Source: Calothrix sp. FI2-JRJ7 (GTDB lineage Bacteria; Cyanobacteriota; Cyanobacteriia; Cyanobacteriales; Nostocaceae). From it: DNA of 64,000 nt. The DNA is taken from positions 124,001 to 188,000 of the forward strand of contig JAHHGX010000071.1 in the NCBI GenBank assembly GCA_019359675.1, read 5' to 3'. Position 1 is the first letter of the stretch. Each line of letters begins with the position of its first letter. Position numbers and translations under genes: made by a program. The notes beneath the pieces are model-generated. The model saw nothing but the letters and a program-made list of their open reading frames with translations. It was not told the origin of the DNA and did not search any database. Of the stretch, positions 35,019-43,744 are shown piece by piece.

Positions 35019-35049
35019 GCGTAAACTATGGAGTATACTCCACAGTCAA
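35019..35049 (-). promoter_or_regulatory. MerR-type operator-promoter for the SDR gene
   Basis: On the minus strand: -35 TTGACT (35049-35044), a spacer of 18 or 19 bases, and a -10-like TTTACG or TTACGC. The spacer centre is the perfect palindrome TGGAGTATACTCCA (35029-35042). Over-long spacers with central dyads are the known hallmark of MerR-activated promoters. Confidence 0.7.
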
Positions 35050-35081
35050 GTGGTATTTATTTAAAATTTTTGGTTACTAGG

Positions 35082-35444
35082 ATGCTAATTGGTCAACTAT
35101 CGAAGAAAACTGGCTTGTCGAAGGATACTATTCGCTTTTATGAAAAAATTGGGCTAATCACTGCAACTGACAAGCAAGCAGGAACCAGAATTTATAAAGA
35201 GTACGATGAAGAGATGGTAGAACGTCTTTCAATGATTAATCAAGGTAAGGGGTTAGGTTTTACTCTCGGCGAAATGAAGCAATTGCTCGACGAATGGGGA
35301 AATGGCTCTATTCCTAAAAGCGAACAAATACGAATTATTGAGCGTAAACTCGAAGAAGTTGCTCAGAAGATGCAACAACTTCATCAAGTGGAAAATTATC
35401 TAATAAATAAGCTAGGCAAATTGAAAGATCATGATTTGCAATAA
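35082..35444 (+). CDS. MerR family transcriptional regulator
   Basis: Seen: 120 residues from the ATG at 35082 (MLIGQLSKKTGLSKDTIRFY), with the typical MerR winged-helix (DTIRFYEKIGLI, RIYKEYDEEMVERLSMI) and a long C-terminal helix (about residues 78-112) for dimerisation. There are no conserved metal-binding cysteines, so a metal sensor is unlikely. The open frame to 35028 runs through the operator, which argues against the longer start. It faces the SDR gene across the operator, and likely activates that gene. Confidence 0.9.
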   Translation: MLIGQLSKKTGLSKDTIRFYEKIGLITATDKQAGTRIYKEYDEEMVERLSMINQGKGLGFTLGEMKQLLDEWGNGSIPKSEQIRIIERKLEEVAQKMQQLHQVENYLINKLGKLKDHDLQ

Positions 35445-35448
35445 TCAG

Positions 35449-35583
35449 AGATGCTTCGTTCCTCAGCATGATAAGGGATGCTAAGAAAGCGGGAAAACTA
35501 CGTTTAGGTTCCTCAGCATGACAAGGGATGCTAAGAAAGCGGGAAAAGCTCCGCTTTACATTCCTCAGCATGACAAGGGATGC
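35449..35583. repeat. Tandem family E repeats (CCTCAGCATGACAAGGGATGC)
   Basis: TTCCTCAGCATGA followed by AAGGGATGCTAAGAAAGCGG occurs two to three times at roughly 55-60 base spacing right after the merR stop. The same CCTCAGCATGACA unit is present at 47544-47641. Confidence 0.7.
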
Positions 35584-35640
35584 TTTGTTTGTTACCATGA
35601 CGTAGTTGGCGCCTCACATCTTTTTATGCTACAGTATGTA

Positions 35641-35747
35641 GTAAGCCAGTAATACAAAGCGATGCTATGGTTTGGGTTCTGTATGCCCAACTGGTGCGCT
35701 CTTAAGATTCAATTGTGCGTATGCCGCGTTAGCAGTAACTGTCTTAC
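35641..35747 (+). other. Structured element preceding the tRNA-like cluster
   Basis: GTAAGCCAGT (35641-35650) pairs with ACTGTCTTAC (35738-35747) with a single mismatch, closing a 107-base element that contains TTGGG/CCCAA hairpin arms near 35671-35690. It directly abuts the first tRNA-like element. Not a recognisable tRNA; may be a degraded one or part of a processed transcript. Confidence 0.3.
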
Positions 35748-35748
35748 C

Positions 35749-35818
35749 GTGTGATTAGCTCAGTTGGCAGAGCATCCGAAGAATCGGCTGGACAAAGGTT
35801 CGAGTCCTTTATCATACC
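35749..35818 (+). tRNA. Degenerate tRNA-like element with truncated anticodon arm
   Basis: Seen: a 70-base cloverleaf. Acceptor GTGTGAT pairs with ATCATAC (seven pairs, one G-U), D arm GCTC/GAGC with loop AGTTGGCA, and T arm AAAGG-TTCGAGT-CCTTT are intact. The anticodon arm is only CCGA-AGAA-TCGG, a four-base loop with no anticodon. No CCA is encoded. A deletion in a tRNA-Phe-like loop (CTGAAAA) would explain it, but this is inference. Degenerate tRNA genes occur in long tRNA clusters of some Nostocales. Confidence 0.6.
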
Positions 35819-35820
35819 CC

Positions 35821-35896
35821 CAAAAGTTAGCTCATTAGGTAGAGCGGTCGGCGTTTAACCGATTGGTAGTAGGTTCGATTCCTACACTTTTAACCA
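35821..35896 (+). tRNA. tRNA-Asn-like element with altered anticodon loop
   Basis: Seen: 73 bases plus an encoded CCA. Acceptor CAAAAGT pairs with ACTTTTA except the first pair; D arm GCTC/GAGC; anticodon stem GTCGG/CCGAT; T arm GTAGG-TTCGATT-CCTAC. The sequence around the anticodon resembles tRNA-Asn(GUU), but the loop reads CGTTTAA rather than CTGTTAA, so position 33 is G and the triplet becomes TTT. A normal role in decoding is doubtful. Starts three bases after the first element. Confidence 0.6.
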
Positions 35897-35925
35897 ACCC
35901 TGTCCGGGTCAAAAGACACTACTTT

Positions 35926-35994
35926 GAGGAAGTAGCTCCAACAAAAATGGAAAGAGGGAGAAATCCCGCAACGGTTCGATTCCGTTATTTTACA
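35926..35994 (+). tRNA. Degenerate tRNA-like element with GAAA tetraloop
   Basis: Seen: T arm AACGG-TTCGATT-CCGTT is perfect; the D arm is recognisable (GCTC...GAG) with an enlarged loop; the acceptor strands GAGGAAG and ATTTTAC pair only partly. The anticodon arm is GGGA-GAAA-TCCC, a four-base loop. Like the first element it resembles tRNA-Phe after loss of loop bases. Probably not a functional tRNA. Confidence 0.5.
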
Positions 35995-36005
35995 AACTCT
36001 GTGGT

Positions 36006-36067
36006 GCAGGTGCGCGTTTTTGCTCGTCTTCGTGATGAGTGTTAACGCAACAGTGAAGGCGCCTGTG
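36006..36067 (+). other. Long stem-loop at end of the tRNA-like cluster
   Basis: CAGGTGC/GCGCCTG, GCGTT/AACGC and CTCGT/ATGAG nest around a seven-base loop CTTCGTG. It could be a further degraded tRNA or a processing hairpin. Beyond it, 36068-36300 shows nothing that I can name. Confidence 0.35.
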
Positions 36068-36377
36068 CGTTTACATTTTCTCTTACTTGAGTATGTCCTT
36101 CCTTTGTAACATCCAAGTTCTTTATAGAATTTGGAATTAGCAAACCGAACGATATATGTGAGCGTTGTTTGCTGAACTGCCGAAAGGTACTTTAGTAACA
36201 ACAATCTTAATCCAGTAGAAAAATATGTATCTGCCCGCACCTTAACTGTAGACACTTGCGCTTGCAGAGTTTATAATATTTCTATATACTACATATACTA
36301 CATAAAGAAATAGCCCGCTTCAGTGGACTTCAACTATTAGCTTTTGGGTTTTCAACCCCAAGCGGAGGTTATACAAA

Positions 36378-37961
36378 ATGGCTTTATTTAATCTTGAATG
36401 GGTAAAAATACCCAAACTATCTATCAATATCCCTATGTGGAAAACTTTTTATATCAAACCTAACGAGCTTGGAATTTTGTATCATCGCAGCGATTTTAAG
36501 AAAATTTTGCAACCTGGTACTTATACTTATTTTGGTAGTCACTGGCAAGTTAAAGCATATGACCTGAATGTGCCAGAAGCTAAGATTGAAAACTTAGAGT
36601 TGTTGCTGCGAAACCACAGTTTGGAGCTAGAAGATTATTTATTAATTGTGCGAACTGCTTTTAACCAAGCAGCTTTGGTACGGTTCGGTCAAAATTGGGT
36701 CAGCGTTGCGCCAAATCAACTACGCGCGTTTTGGCGTGGTTTTATTGAAGTAGAAGCACACGTCTTTAACTTGGAGGAAAGCTTAGAGCTGCCGTCTGAA
36801 TTTGTTCAACAAACGCGCGGTCTGGTTTTGGGTGGAATTAGAAAATTCCTAATTTCTGAGTCTGAGATTGGTTTACTTTATCTGCAAAATAACTTTGTTC
36901 GACCTTTAGAACCTGGTGAGTATGCATTTTGGACTTTTGATAGAGATGTAGCTGTTCGTACTCTCAGTCGAATTATCCCAAATCCAGATTTTCCCTTTGA
37001 AGATGTTTTGATTCAAAGACATCCTGAATTTGTTGCTGCTTATTGTGAGGTAGTGCAATTACTGAGTACTCAAGTCGCTATTGTGCGATATCAAGGTAAA
37101 GCTATTTCTATATTGGCGCCATCCAGTCGCAAGCTGTTTTGGCAAGGTGTGGAAGTTGAAGTTATTGATATCAGCACAGATGCTAAATTACCACCTCGCT
37201 TAGTTGCTGAGTTAAACTCTGGTTTACCTGAAGTAACTTATCTTGCTTGCAAGAGTTTACATTTGTGCGAGGTTAAGGCACAGCACATCGGTCTACTATA
37301 TATTAACCAAGAGTATCAATCTGAACTTCAACCGGGTGTTCATGCTTGGTGGATATTTGGACGGTCTTTTTTAACTGAAGTTTTTGACTTGCGTCAACAA
37401 TCAATGGAAGTATCGGGTCAAGATATTCTTTCTAAAGATAAAGTGCCTTTGCGGTTAAACTTGACGGCTGGTTATCGTATTGTAGAACCATTACGAGCAA
37501 AAAATGCTTTGTCAGATATTAGTAATTTCTTGTACAAAGAATTACAGTTTGCTTTACGCGGGGCTGTTGGTGAAAAGACTCTGGATGCTTTGCTGGAAGA
37601 TAAAGGCGCCGTTGACACGAGTATTTCTGAATACATCCGCTCGAAAACAGCAGAGTACGGAATTGAAGTTGCTTCTGTAGGTGTTAAGGATATTATTTTA
37701 CCTGGTGAGATTAAGACTATTTTGAGTAAGGTAGTCGAAGCCGAAAAAGCTGCTCAAGCTAACGTGGTTAGGCGCCGTGAAGAAACTGCCGCAACTCGTA
37801 GTATGCTAAATACCGCTAAAGTTATGGAAGATAACCCCGTTGCTTTGCGGTTGAAGGAACTTGAAGTGTTAGAACGAATTGCCGAGAAAATTGAGAAAAT
37901 TCAAGTAAACGGTAGCTTGGATAGCATTTTAACCGAGTTAATTAGCATTAATAGACAGTAA
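36378..37961 (+). CDS. Slipin-family (SPFH/band 7) protein with repeated N-terminal modules
   Basis: Seen: 527 residues. A pattern Ile-Gly-Leu-Leu-Tyr...Leu-x-Pro-Gly-x-x-x-x-Trp/Phe occurs at residues 28-50, 161-187 and 300-328. After the first two, a matching strand (LVRFGQNWVSVAPNQLRAFW at 100-119 and a related one at 234-254) follows, so about two and a half copies of a 130-residue module precede the SPFH domain (330-500), which ends in an EKAAQANVVRRREETAATRS helix. No clear transmembrane helix. Family knowledge: slipins scaffold membrane microdomains; two or three modules in one chain is unusual. GGAGG lies nine bases before the ATG, within reach of an upstream hairpin. Confidence 0.85.
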   Translation: MALFNLEWVKIPKLSINIPMWKTFYIKPNELGILYHRSDFKKILQPGTYTYFGSHWQVKAYDLNVPEAKIENLELLLRNHSLELEDYLLIVRTAFNQAALVRFGQNWVSVAPNQLRAFWRGFIEVEAHVFNLEESLELPSEFVQQTRGLVLGGIRKFLISESEIGLLYLQNNFVRPLEPGEYAFWTFDRDVAVRTLSRIIPNPDFPFEDVLIQRHPEFVAAYCEVVQLLSTQVAIVRYQGKAISILAPSSRKLFWQGVEVEVIDISTDAKLPPRLVAELNSGLPEVTYLACKSLHLCEVKAQHIGLLYINQEYQSELQPGVHAWWIFGRSFLTEVFDLRQQSMEVSGQDILSKDKVPLRLNLTAGYRIVEPLRAKNALSDISNFLYKELQFALRGAVGEKTLDALLEDKGAVDTSISEYIRSKTAEYGIEVASVGVKDIILPGEIKTILSKVVEAEKAAQANVVRRREETAATRSMLNTAKVMEDNPVALRLKELEVLERIAEKIEKIQVNGSLDSILTELISINRQ

Positions 37962-37975
37962 AGTTTTGGAAGGTT

Positions 37976-38000
37976 GTAGGGTGGGCATTGCCCACCTTAC
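37976..38000. repeat. Palindromic repeat family C, copy 3
   Basis: GTAGGGTGGGCATTGCCCAC followed by CTTAC, between the convergent slipin and antiporter genes. Confidence 0.8.
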
Positions 38001-38015
38001 ACTCGGCGTTAATTG

Positions 38016-40091
38016 TTAGTTTGTTTCTCCTAGTAAGATGAATGAAGTTTTTAGTTGTTTAATTACTTGTGTTGTCACTTCGCTGACTGCTAATCCTCCA
38101 GCAGTACGGTAGCGCACTGAACGCAAAATTACTATATCGGTATTTAATGCTTCTTGAGTAATTATTCTGGCTATATCATTACTTTTTACTGTTTTAATAG
38201 TAGTGTTTATTTTTGATTGGTTTTTCGAGGCTATATCTAATATTTTTGATTCAAAGACTTCAACTTGAATTTGCGTGGTTTTTGGGTTACGAATGTGTAA
38301 TAAAATTATTTCTGCTTGATTTCCTTCAGCTAATATTTGAGCAAACCTGATGGCGCCTGTTGTTTGAGATGTTAAATCTCCGACGGGTACGAGGATTTTT
38401 TTGAACTCTGTTGGACTTTTTAAAAGACGAGTTACGGCGACTGGGCAGTGAGAAGACCAGAAGATACTATCAATTATATTACCAAATAATTTTGCCTTTA
38501 AACCGATATTTTGTGACCAACCTAATATTAACAGGTTTGCGTCTTGCTCTCGACTAACACGACTAATACCTAAAGCTATGTCATCATCTATGCGGATAGC
38601 TGGCACCACTTCTATATCAAATTCTTTGCTTATATCTGTGGCTAAATCTAATCTTTCTCTAGCTTGTACAAGTTCCGTTTTCAATTGAGGATTATCCATT
38701 TGGATATGTCCTTTTGTTATTGCTAATGGCACCAGTCTTCCTGACTCGTAACGAGCTAAAATTGCCGCCATTTCTAGCAAATAACGTTGGGTTTGCGGGT
38801 TATAAATTGGAACTACTACAGTGAATGTTTGATGAATTGTATCTACCACATCATCGCGGTAGTTCCTCCACCAAGTTGAGAGAGGTTCAGAAGCTAAATC
38901 TGGTTGGGGGACAGTCAGGGAAGCGGCAGACCTCGCTGTTATTACTGGACCAAGAATAGCTGTGACTAGCATCAGAACTATAACACTATTTAAAACACCA
39001 CTATTAATTAGTCTTTCATTGTTGGCATTTACAGTTTCATAGGCAACTAATGCAGCAGCGAGTGTGGCAGCTACTTGTGGTAAAGATAATGACCACATTG
39101 TTAATAGTTCTGTATTGTTATAACGGTAAAAAACTTTAGCTAGATATGCGGCAATAAATTTACTACCTATTAAACCTATGACTATTGCCGCTGTTAAACC
39201 TATGGAGCTTAAGGTTTTGATGAATGCTGGAATATCAATTAGTAATCCCATGTCTATGAAAAAACAAGGGATAAATAATGCACTGCCAATAAACTCTATT
39301 TTCTCTTTAACTGGACTACGCCCTAAAACATCGTTTACTGCTAAACCCGCTAAAAAGGCGCCAACTATTTTTTCTACACCAATAACTTGGGCACCGACTG
39401 ATGCTAAAAACAAAGCTAATAAAATAAATAAAAATTGGTTACTTTGTTCATCACCTGTACGTTTGAAAAATTCTTTTCCTGCCCAATCAAAACCGAATAA
39501 TACAACCACTGAATATATAGCTAATCCACCTAGTAAAGTAATTAAACTCAAAGGTGTAAATTCTCCACCATGAATCCCTACACATACTGCTAGTACCAAT
39601 AAAGCACCTGTATCTGTAAAAATGGTGGCGCCGATAGTAACTGTTACCGCTTCATTTGCTACCACTCCTAAGCGACTGACGATTGGATATGCTAAAAGGG
39701 TGTGTGAAGCAAGTAGAGAGCCAATTAAAACAGAGCTATTCCAACCAAAATTGAATATTCTGCCAACTGCAATACCTGCTATCATTGGAACTATAAATGT
39801 TAGAAATCCAAATCCTATCGAACGATTCCTGGTTTTACGAAACTGTTCTAAGTCTATTTCTAACCCTGCCACAAACATTAAATATATTTTGCCAATTTCA
39901 GATAAAAGCTTGATGGTTTCTGACTCAGGATTGAGAAGTTTTAATCCGCTATCACCCAAAATTACACCTGCTACAAGCAAACCTACTAGCCCAGGCAGTT
40001 TTAACCGCTCGAAGAGTGGTGGGATTGTAAATATTACTATTAAAAGAATGGTAAATGCAATGATTGGACTATTTATAAGCACTTTTGGCAT
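38016..40091 (-). CDS. CPA2-type cation/proton antiporter with C-terminal universal stress domains
   Basis: Exchanges Na+ or K+ for H+ across the membrane. Seen: about 11-12 hydrophobic helices in residues 5-395, starting IIAFTILLIVIFTIPPLFER and LPGLVGLLVAGVILG, with the acidic ion site in TIFTDTGALLVLAV and GVEKIVGAFLAGLAVND; then a cytoplasmic half (about 410-690) with two UspA-like domains (VVVPIYNPQTQRYL and KKILVPVGDLTSQT). I use the ATG at 40091; the frame begins at a TTG at 40112. The stress-domain tail may sense nucleotides. Ion specificity cannot be read here. Confidence 0.9.
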   Translation of the reverse strand: MPKVLINSPIIAFTILLIVIFTIPPLFERLKLPGLVGLLVAGVILGDSGLKLLNPESETIKLLSEIGKIYLMFVAGLEIDLEQFRKTRNRSIGFGFLTFIVPMIAGIAVGRIFNFGWNSSVLIGSLLASHTLLAYPIVSRLGVVANEAVTVTIGATIFTDTGALLVLAVCVGIHGGEFTPLSLITLLGGLAIYSVVVLFGFDWAGKEFFKRTGDEQSNQFLFILLALFLASVGAQVIGVEKIVGAFLAGLAVNDVLGRSPVKEKIEFIGSALFIPCFFIDMGLLIDIPAFIKTLSSIGLTAAIVIGLIGSKFIAAYLAKVFYRYNNTELLTMWSLSLPQVAATLAAALVAYETVNANNERLINSGVLNSVIVLMLVTAILGPVITARSAASLTVPQPDLASEPLSTWWRNYRDDVVDTIHQTFTVVVPIYNPQTQRYLLEMAAILARYESGRLVPLAITKGHIQMDNPQLKTELVQARERLDLATDISKEFDIEVVPAIRIDDDIALGISRVSREQDANLLILGWSQNIGLKAKLFGNIIDSIFWSSHCPVAVTRLLKSPTEFKKILVPVGDLTSQTTGAIRFAQILAEGNQAEIILLHIRNPKTTQIQVEVFESKILDIASKNQSKINTTIKTVKSNDIARIITQEALNTDIVILRSVRYRTAGGLAVSEVTTQVIKQLKTSFILLGETN

Positions 40092-40568
40092 CCTTTTTAT
40101 TAATCTTGGCAATGAGAAAAAACTAATTGCTTGTAGGATAAGGCTTGTCTTGTATTTATAGTTCTACCTTTAGACAGTATTTTTGCTATTCATTAATTAT
40201 ATGTATAGTTTGTTTTTATACTGTAATAATAATGTTCAGTATTGGCGCCAACTGTTTAAGTTATCGTTTCTTTTTTTTAAACCAAGTATCCCAATACCTG
40301 AACCCATGATGATTTCGTTGATAATGATTTTAGGCGCCTATCTTGGATATCTGGGAATTTCTCCATGTTTTTGGTTGAATAGGCAAGACTGGCAACGGAT
40401 GTAACGGATGTAACGGATAAGTGCTTGGTAACAACTGCAACAAAAATTATACATTAACGTCTAGTCCTCTAGAAACCGGGTTTCTTTGTTGAGATATTGT
40501 AATAAAACGACGATTTTGCGTAGAAACCCGGTTTCTTTACATTATAACATGCACGAGAGTTATTTAAT
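40092..40568. other. Intergenic region with two repeats
   Basis: Contains the family F relative GGCAACGGATGTAACGGATG at 40391 and a family B element at 40471-40536. A 73-codon plus-strand frame at 40183-40404 has no ribosome site and poor composition, so I leave it out. Confidence 0.45.
40471..40536. repeat. Repeat family B, copy 2
   Basis: AGAAACCGGGTTTCT and AGAAACCCGGTTTCT flank TTGTAATAAAACGACGATTT. Both ends are nearly perfect palindromes, so the element can fold as two hairpins or one large one. Confidence 0.85.
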
Positions 40569-41042
40569 ATGTTGAAGTTATCAAGGAATAATAAGGACTT
40601 TAGATATTGGTTAGTAAAATCAAAATTAGTAGGAGTCGGCTTTTTTGTATCTATAGTTTTAGGTGTAATTTTATCGCAACCTGCTAGCGCTTGTAAGCCT
40701 GCACCCGGAAGTACACCTGCAACTTTGGCGGCAAGGGTGGATAATACTCCTTATGTTTTTGATGGTACTGTGATTCGAGTGAATGAAGATAAAGTGACAG
40801 TTCGAGTCAAGCGCTATTTTAAAGGTAAAGGTTCAAGGATTGTTACTTTAACGGGATTTAATAGAACTTCCTGTGATAATTTTATTACTACTACTGGCGC
40901 CCGCTATTTATTTTTTGCCAAACCCGCAGAAAAAAAGATTTTGACTGCGGTTTATGATGGCGCCTTTGGTTCGGTGCGTGAGTGGTCTAATGATACTGAA
41001 AGTGAGTTGAGGCAGTTGGGTTTACTAGGTAGAAGGAAATAA
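40569..41042 (+). CDS. Exported protein with TIMP/netrin-like domain
   Basis: Seen: 157 residues. Positive N-terminus, hydrophobic helix (about residues 20-36) and a likely signal peptidase site at PASA-C, leaving a mature Cys42 near the N-terminus, as in NTR/TIMP-like folds where that Cys is important. Then YVFDGTVIRVNEDKVTVRV, KGKGSRIVTLTGF, a second Cys in TSCDNF and TTTGARYLFFAK. Family knowledge: bacterial NTR-like proteins are exported, with no known role. Placement between repeats gives no context. Confidence 0.65.
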   Translation: MLKLSRNNKDFRYWLVKSKLVGVGFFVSIVLGVILSQPASACKPAPGSTPATLAARVDNTPYVFDGTVIRVNEDKVTVRVKRYFKGKGSRIVTLTGFNRTSCDNFITTTGARYLFFAKPAEKKILTAVYDGAFGSVREWSNDTESELRQLGLLGRRK

Positions 41043-41077
41043 ACCAGGATTTACGATATTGTTATAATCAATTTGAA

Positions 41078-41142
41078 TTGGTGCGTGACGCTACAAGTCT
41101 TATCGCTACGTTTAATTTTTTGGGTAGCGTCACGCACCCTAC
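41078..41142. repeat. Palindromic repeat family A, copy 4
   Basis: TTGGTGCGTGACGCTAC and GTAGCGTCACGCACCCTAC flank the core; lies between convergent genes. Confidence 0.85.
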
Positions 41143-41182
41143 GTTTTTATGTACCAATTGCATAAGCCTGTAAATGATTGAT

Positions 41183-42073
41183 TTAGATTTCTATTTTTTG
41201 TTTAATATAACCGGGAAGTGCAAACGCTGCTTGATGAATATCTGGGTTGTAGTAGCGCAAGTTATGTTCTTTTGTAAATTGCGCTGAAGAGTTACGGTCA
41301 AAGTTAGTTACTGGGTGTTGTCCTTGTTTTGAACAATATGTCAAACTCCACATTCCTGTGGGATACATGGGTATAAATACTAAGTATGGATGTACGAAGT
41401 CGGTGCCGAAAACTTCTTTGAGGCATTTGTTTAAGTCTACGAATGCGTCGGGATGGAATAGTGGTGACTCGCTCTGTATTGTTACTACTCCACCTGGACG
41501 CAAGCAACGGTATACGTCTTCGTAAAATGATTTGCTGAAAAGTCCTTCTGATGGACCTACTGGGTCGGAGGAGTCGATAATGACTAAATCATAAGATGCA
41601 TCGGCGGCTTCTTTGACGAATTTTATGCCATCGTCGATGAGCAAATTTAATTTGGGATGTTCTAGGGCTGATGATATTGTGGGTAAAAACTGCTTGCTAG
41701 CGCGTACTACAACTTCGTCAATTTCTACCATTGTTACTTTTTCGATACCTGGATGACGCATTAGTTCCCGAATTGTCCCACCATCTCCGGCGCCGATTAC
41801 TAATACATCTTTGATACTGGAATTAGCGAACATTGGTACATGAACAATCATTTCATGATAGTTTGCTTCATCTGATTCGGTACACATAACCATGCGGTCA
41901 ATAGTCAGCATTTTCCCTCGGTCGTATGTATCAAATACTTCTACGACTTGAAATGGCGATTGCTCTTTAAAAAGACATTCTCCTTTGACGCGAATTGACA
42001 GCGCGCTTTTATTGTTGTGGTCTATTACCCATTCGTCTTGGTTAAATTCGGATGATGTGTCAGGTGTAGTCAT
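41183..42073 (-). CDS. speE: Spermidine synthase (polyamine aminopropyltransferase)
   Basis: Transfers the aminopropyl group of decarboxylated S-adenosylmethionine to putrescine. Seen: 296 residues from the ATG at 42073 (MTTPDTSSEFNQDEW): LTIDRMVMCTESDEANYHEM, VLVIGAGDGGTIRELMRHP with the nucleoside-binding loop, VEIDEVVVRAS, and IIDSSDPVGPSEGLFSKSFY with the catalytic Asp. The C-terminal extension of about 30 residues is typical of some bacterial members. A related triamine substrate is possible. Confidence 0.93.
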   Translation of the reverse strand: MTTPDTSSEFNQDEWVIDHNNKSALSIRVKGECLFKEQSPFQVVEVFDTYDRGKMLTIDRMVMCTESDEANYHEMIVHVPMFANSSIKDVLVIGAGDGGTIRELMRHPGIEKVTMVEIDEVVVRASKQFLPTISSALEHPKLNLLIDDGIKFVKEAADASYDLVIIDSSDPVGPSEGLFSKSFYEDVYRCLRPGGVVTIQSESPLFHPDAFVDLNKCLKEVFGTDFVHPYLVFIPMYPTGMWSLTYCSKQGQHPVTNFDRNSSAQFTKEHNLRYYNPDIHQAAFALPGYIKQKIEI

Positions 42074-42223
42074 TTTACTAGTTATTTTAAAGGGGTGCCT
42101 TATCAAACAAATCAAATGCCAGTGGAAAGTATACATGACTTTGGCACCCAGAGTTTCTAAATTTAGAGACCTATTTTTTGTTAATATTTAAGATTCGAGA
42201 GAATAAGAACACGGATTTTAGAT

Positions 42224-43627
42224 ATGAGCAAGGGCACGCTGTTTGATAAAGTTTGGGAATTACATACTGTTGGTACGTTGCCATCTGGGCAAACGCAGCT
42301 ATTTATAGGACTTCACCTGATTCACGAAGTTACTAGTCCCCAAGCTTTTGCGATGCTACGCGAACGGGGTTTGAAGGTATTATTTCCAGAACGGACTGTG
42401 GCAACGGTTGACCATATTGTTCCTACTGACAACCAAGCGCGTCCATTTGTTGATACTCTTGCTGAAGAGATGATGCAGGCGTTGGAGCATAACGCGAAAG
42501 ATAATAATATCACTTTTTATAATATTGGTTCGGGCAATCAGGGAATAGTTCACGTTATTGCACCTGAACAAGGTTTGACTCAACCGGGTATGACTATTGC
42601 TTGTGGTGATAGTCATACTTCCACACATGGCGCCTTTGGTGCAATTGCTTTTGGTATTGGAACTAGTCAAGTTCGTGATGTTTTGGCTTCGCAAACGTTG
42701 GCTTTGGCAAAACTCAAAGTTCGTAAAATCGAAGTTAACGGCGCCTTAAAACCAGGTATATATGCTAAAGATATTATTTTGCATGTTATTCGTATCCTTG
42801 GTGTTAAAGGTGGGGTTGGGTATGCATACGAATTTGCTGGTACTACCTTTGAAGCGATGAACATGGAAGAACGAATGACTGTTTGTAACATGGCTATTGA
42901 AGGTGGCGCCCGTTGTGGTTATGTTAATCCTGACCAAGTAACTTATGATTATCTTAAAGGACGCGACTTTGCTCCTAAAAGTGAAGACTGGGATAAAGCT
43001 GTCGCGTGGTGGGATTTGATAAAAAGTGATAGTAATGCTGAATATGATGATGTAGTTGTTTTTAAAGCCGAAGATATTCCTCCTACTGTCACTTGGGGAA
43101 TTACACCTGGTCAAGGTATTGGAGTTGACCAACAAGTACCAACTCCCGAACAGTTGAGCGAAGATGACCGTGTAATCGCCCAAGAAGCATATAAATATAT
43201 GGATTTGGCGCCAGGTCAATCTATCGAAGGCACTAAAATAGACGTATGCTTCATTGGTAGTTGTACTAATGGACGTATTAGCGACCTACGCGAAGCTGCA
43301 AAAATTGCTAAAGGGCGCCAAGTTGCTTCTGGTATAAAAGCCTTTGTTGTTCCAGGTTCTGAACGAGTCAAAAAACAAGCAGAAGAAGAAGGACTTGATA
43401 GAATTTTTGTGGAAGCGGGTTTTGAATGGCGTGAAGCTGGATGTTCAATGTGTCTAGCGATGAACCCTGATAAATTAGAAGGACGACAAATTAGTGCTTC
43501 TTCTTCTAATCGTAACTTTAAAGGGCGCCAGGGTTCTGCAAGCGGTCGCACTTTATTGATGAGTCCTGCAATGGTTGCTGCTGCTGCTGTTAAAGGTAAG
43601 GTCTTTGATGTACGCGAGCTAGTGTAG
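42224..43627 (+). CDS. leuC: 3-isopropylmalate dehydratase large subunit
   Basis: With LeuD isomerises 2- to 3-isopropylmalate in leucine synthesis. Seen: 467 residues, aconitase fold with [10 protein letters not shown] at the start, [20 protein letters not shown], the [4Fe-4S] Cys ligands in [17 protein letters not shown] and [10 protein letters not shown], and [17 protein letters not shown] near the end. The last codon is followed by TAG that begins a GTAGGTTGGGT repeat piece (43625). leuD follows 117 bases later, separated by a small tandem repeat. Confidence 0.95.
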   Translation: MSKGTLFDKVWELHTVGTLPSGQTQLFIGLHLIHEVTSPQAFAMLRERGLKVLFPERTVATVDHIVPTDNQARPFVDTLAEEMMQALEHNAKDNNITFYNIGSGNQGIVHVIAPEQGLTQPGMTIACGDSHTSTHGAFGAIAFGIGTSQVRDVLASQTLALAKLKVRKIEVNGALKPGIYAKDIILHVIRILGVKGGVGYAYEFAGTTFEAMNMEERMTVCNMAIEGGARCGYVNPDQVTYDYLKGRDFAPKSEDWDKAVAWWDLIKSDSNAEYDDVVVFKAEDIPPTVTWGITPGQGIGVDQQVPTPEQLSEDDRVIAQEAYKYMDLAPGQSIEGTKIDVCFIGSCTNGRISDLREAAKIAKGRQVASGIKAFVVPGSERVKKQAEEEGLDRIFVEAGFEWREAGCSMCLAMNPDKLEGRQISASSSNRNFKGRQGSASGRTLLMSPAMVAAAAVKGKVFDVRELV

Positions 43628-43682
43628 GTTGGGTGGAGGTGCCTCGGTTCCCAAGATTATCTATATATAAGGGACGGGCAAG

Positions 43683-43714
43683 GATGCCCATCCCACAAGA
43701 TGCCCATCCCACAA
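43683..43714. repeat. 16-bp tandem duplication between leuC and leuD
   Basis: GATGCCCATCCCACAA occurs twice back to back, after GACGGGCAAG, in the leuC-leuD spacer. A GTAGGTTGGGT piece lies at 43625. Confidence 0.8.
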
Positions 43715-43744
43715 GATTTCCAGTTAAAAATATTTAGAATTTGT

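Noticed and set aside
35821-35896. Ordinary functional tRNA-Lys(TTT)
   Set aside because: Position 33 is G, the first acceptor pair is broken and the body resembles tRNA-Asn; normal decoding is unlikely.
35863-36255. Open frames crossing the tRNA-like cluster on both strands
   Set aside because: They overlap clear cloverleaf elements and have no ribosome sites.
40183-40404. 73-codon plus-strand frame rich in hydrophobic residues
   Set aside because: No ribosome site, the end runs into a repeat, and the sequence resembles no family; treated as chance.
42322-43551. Several minus-strand frames inside leuC
   Set aside because: Shadow frames of a highly conserved gene.
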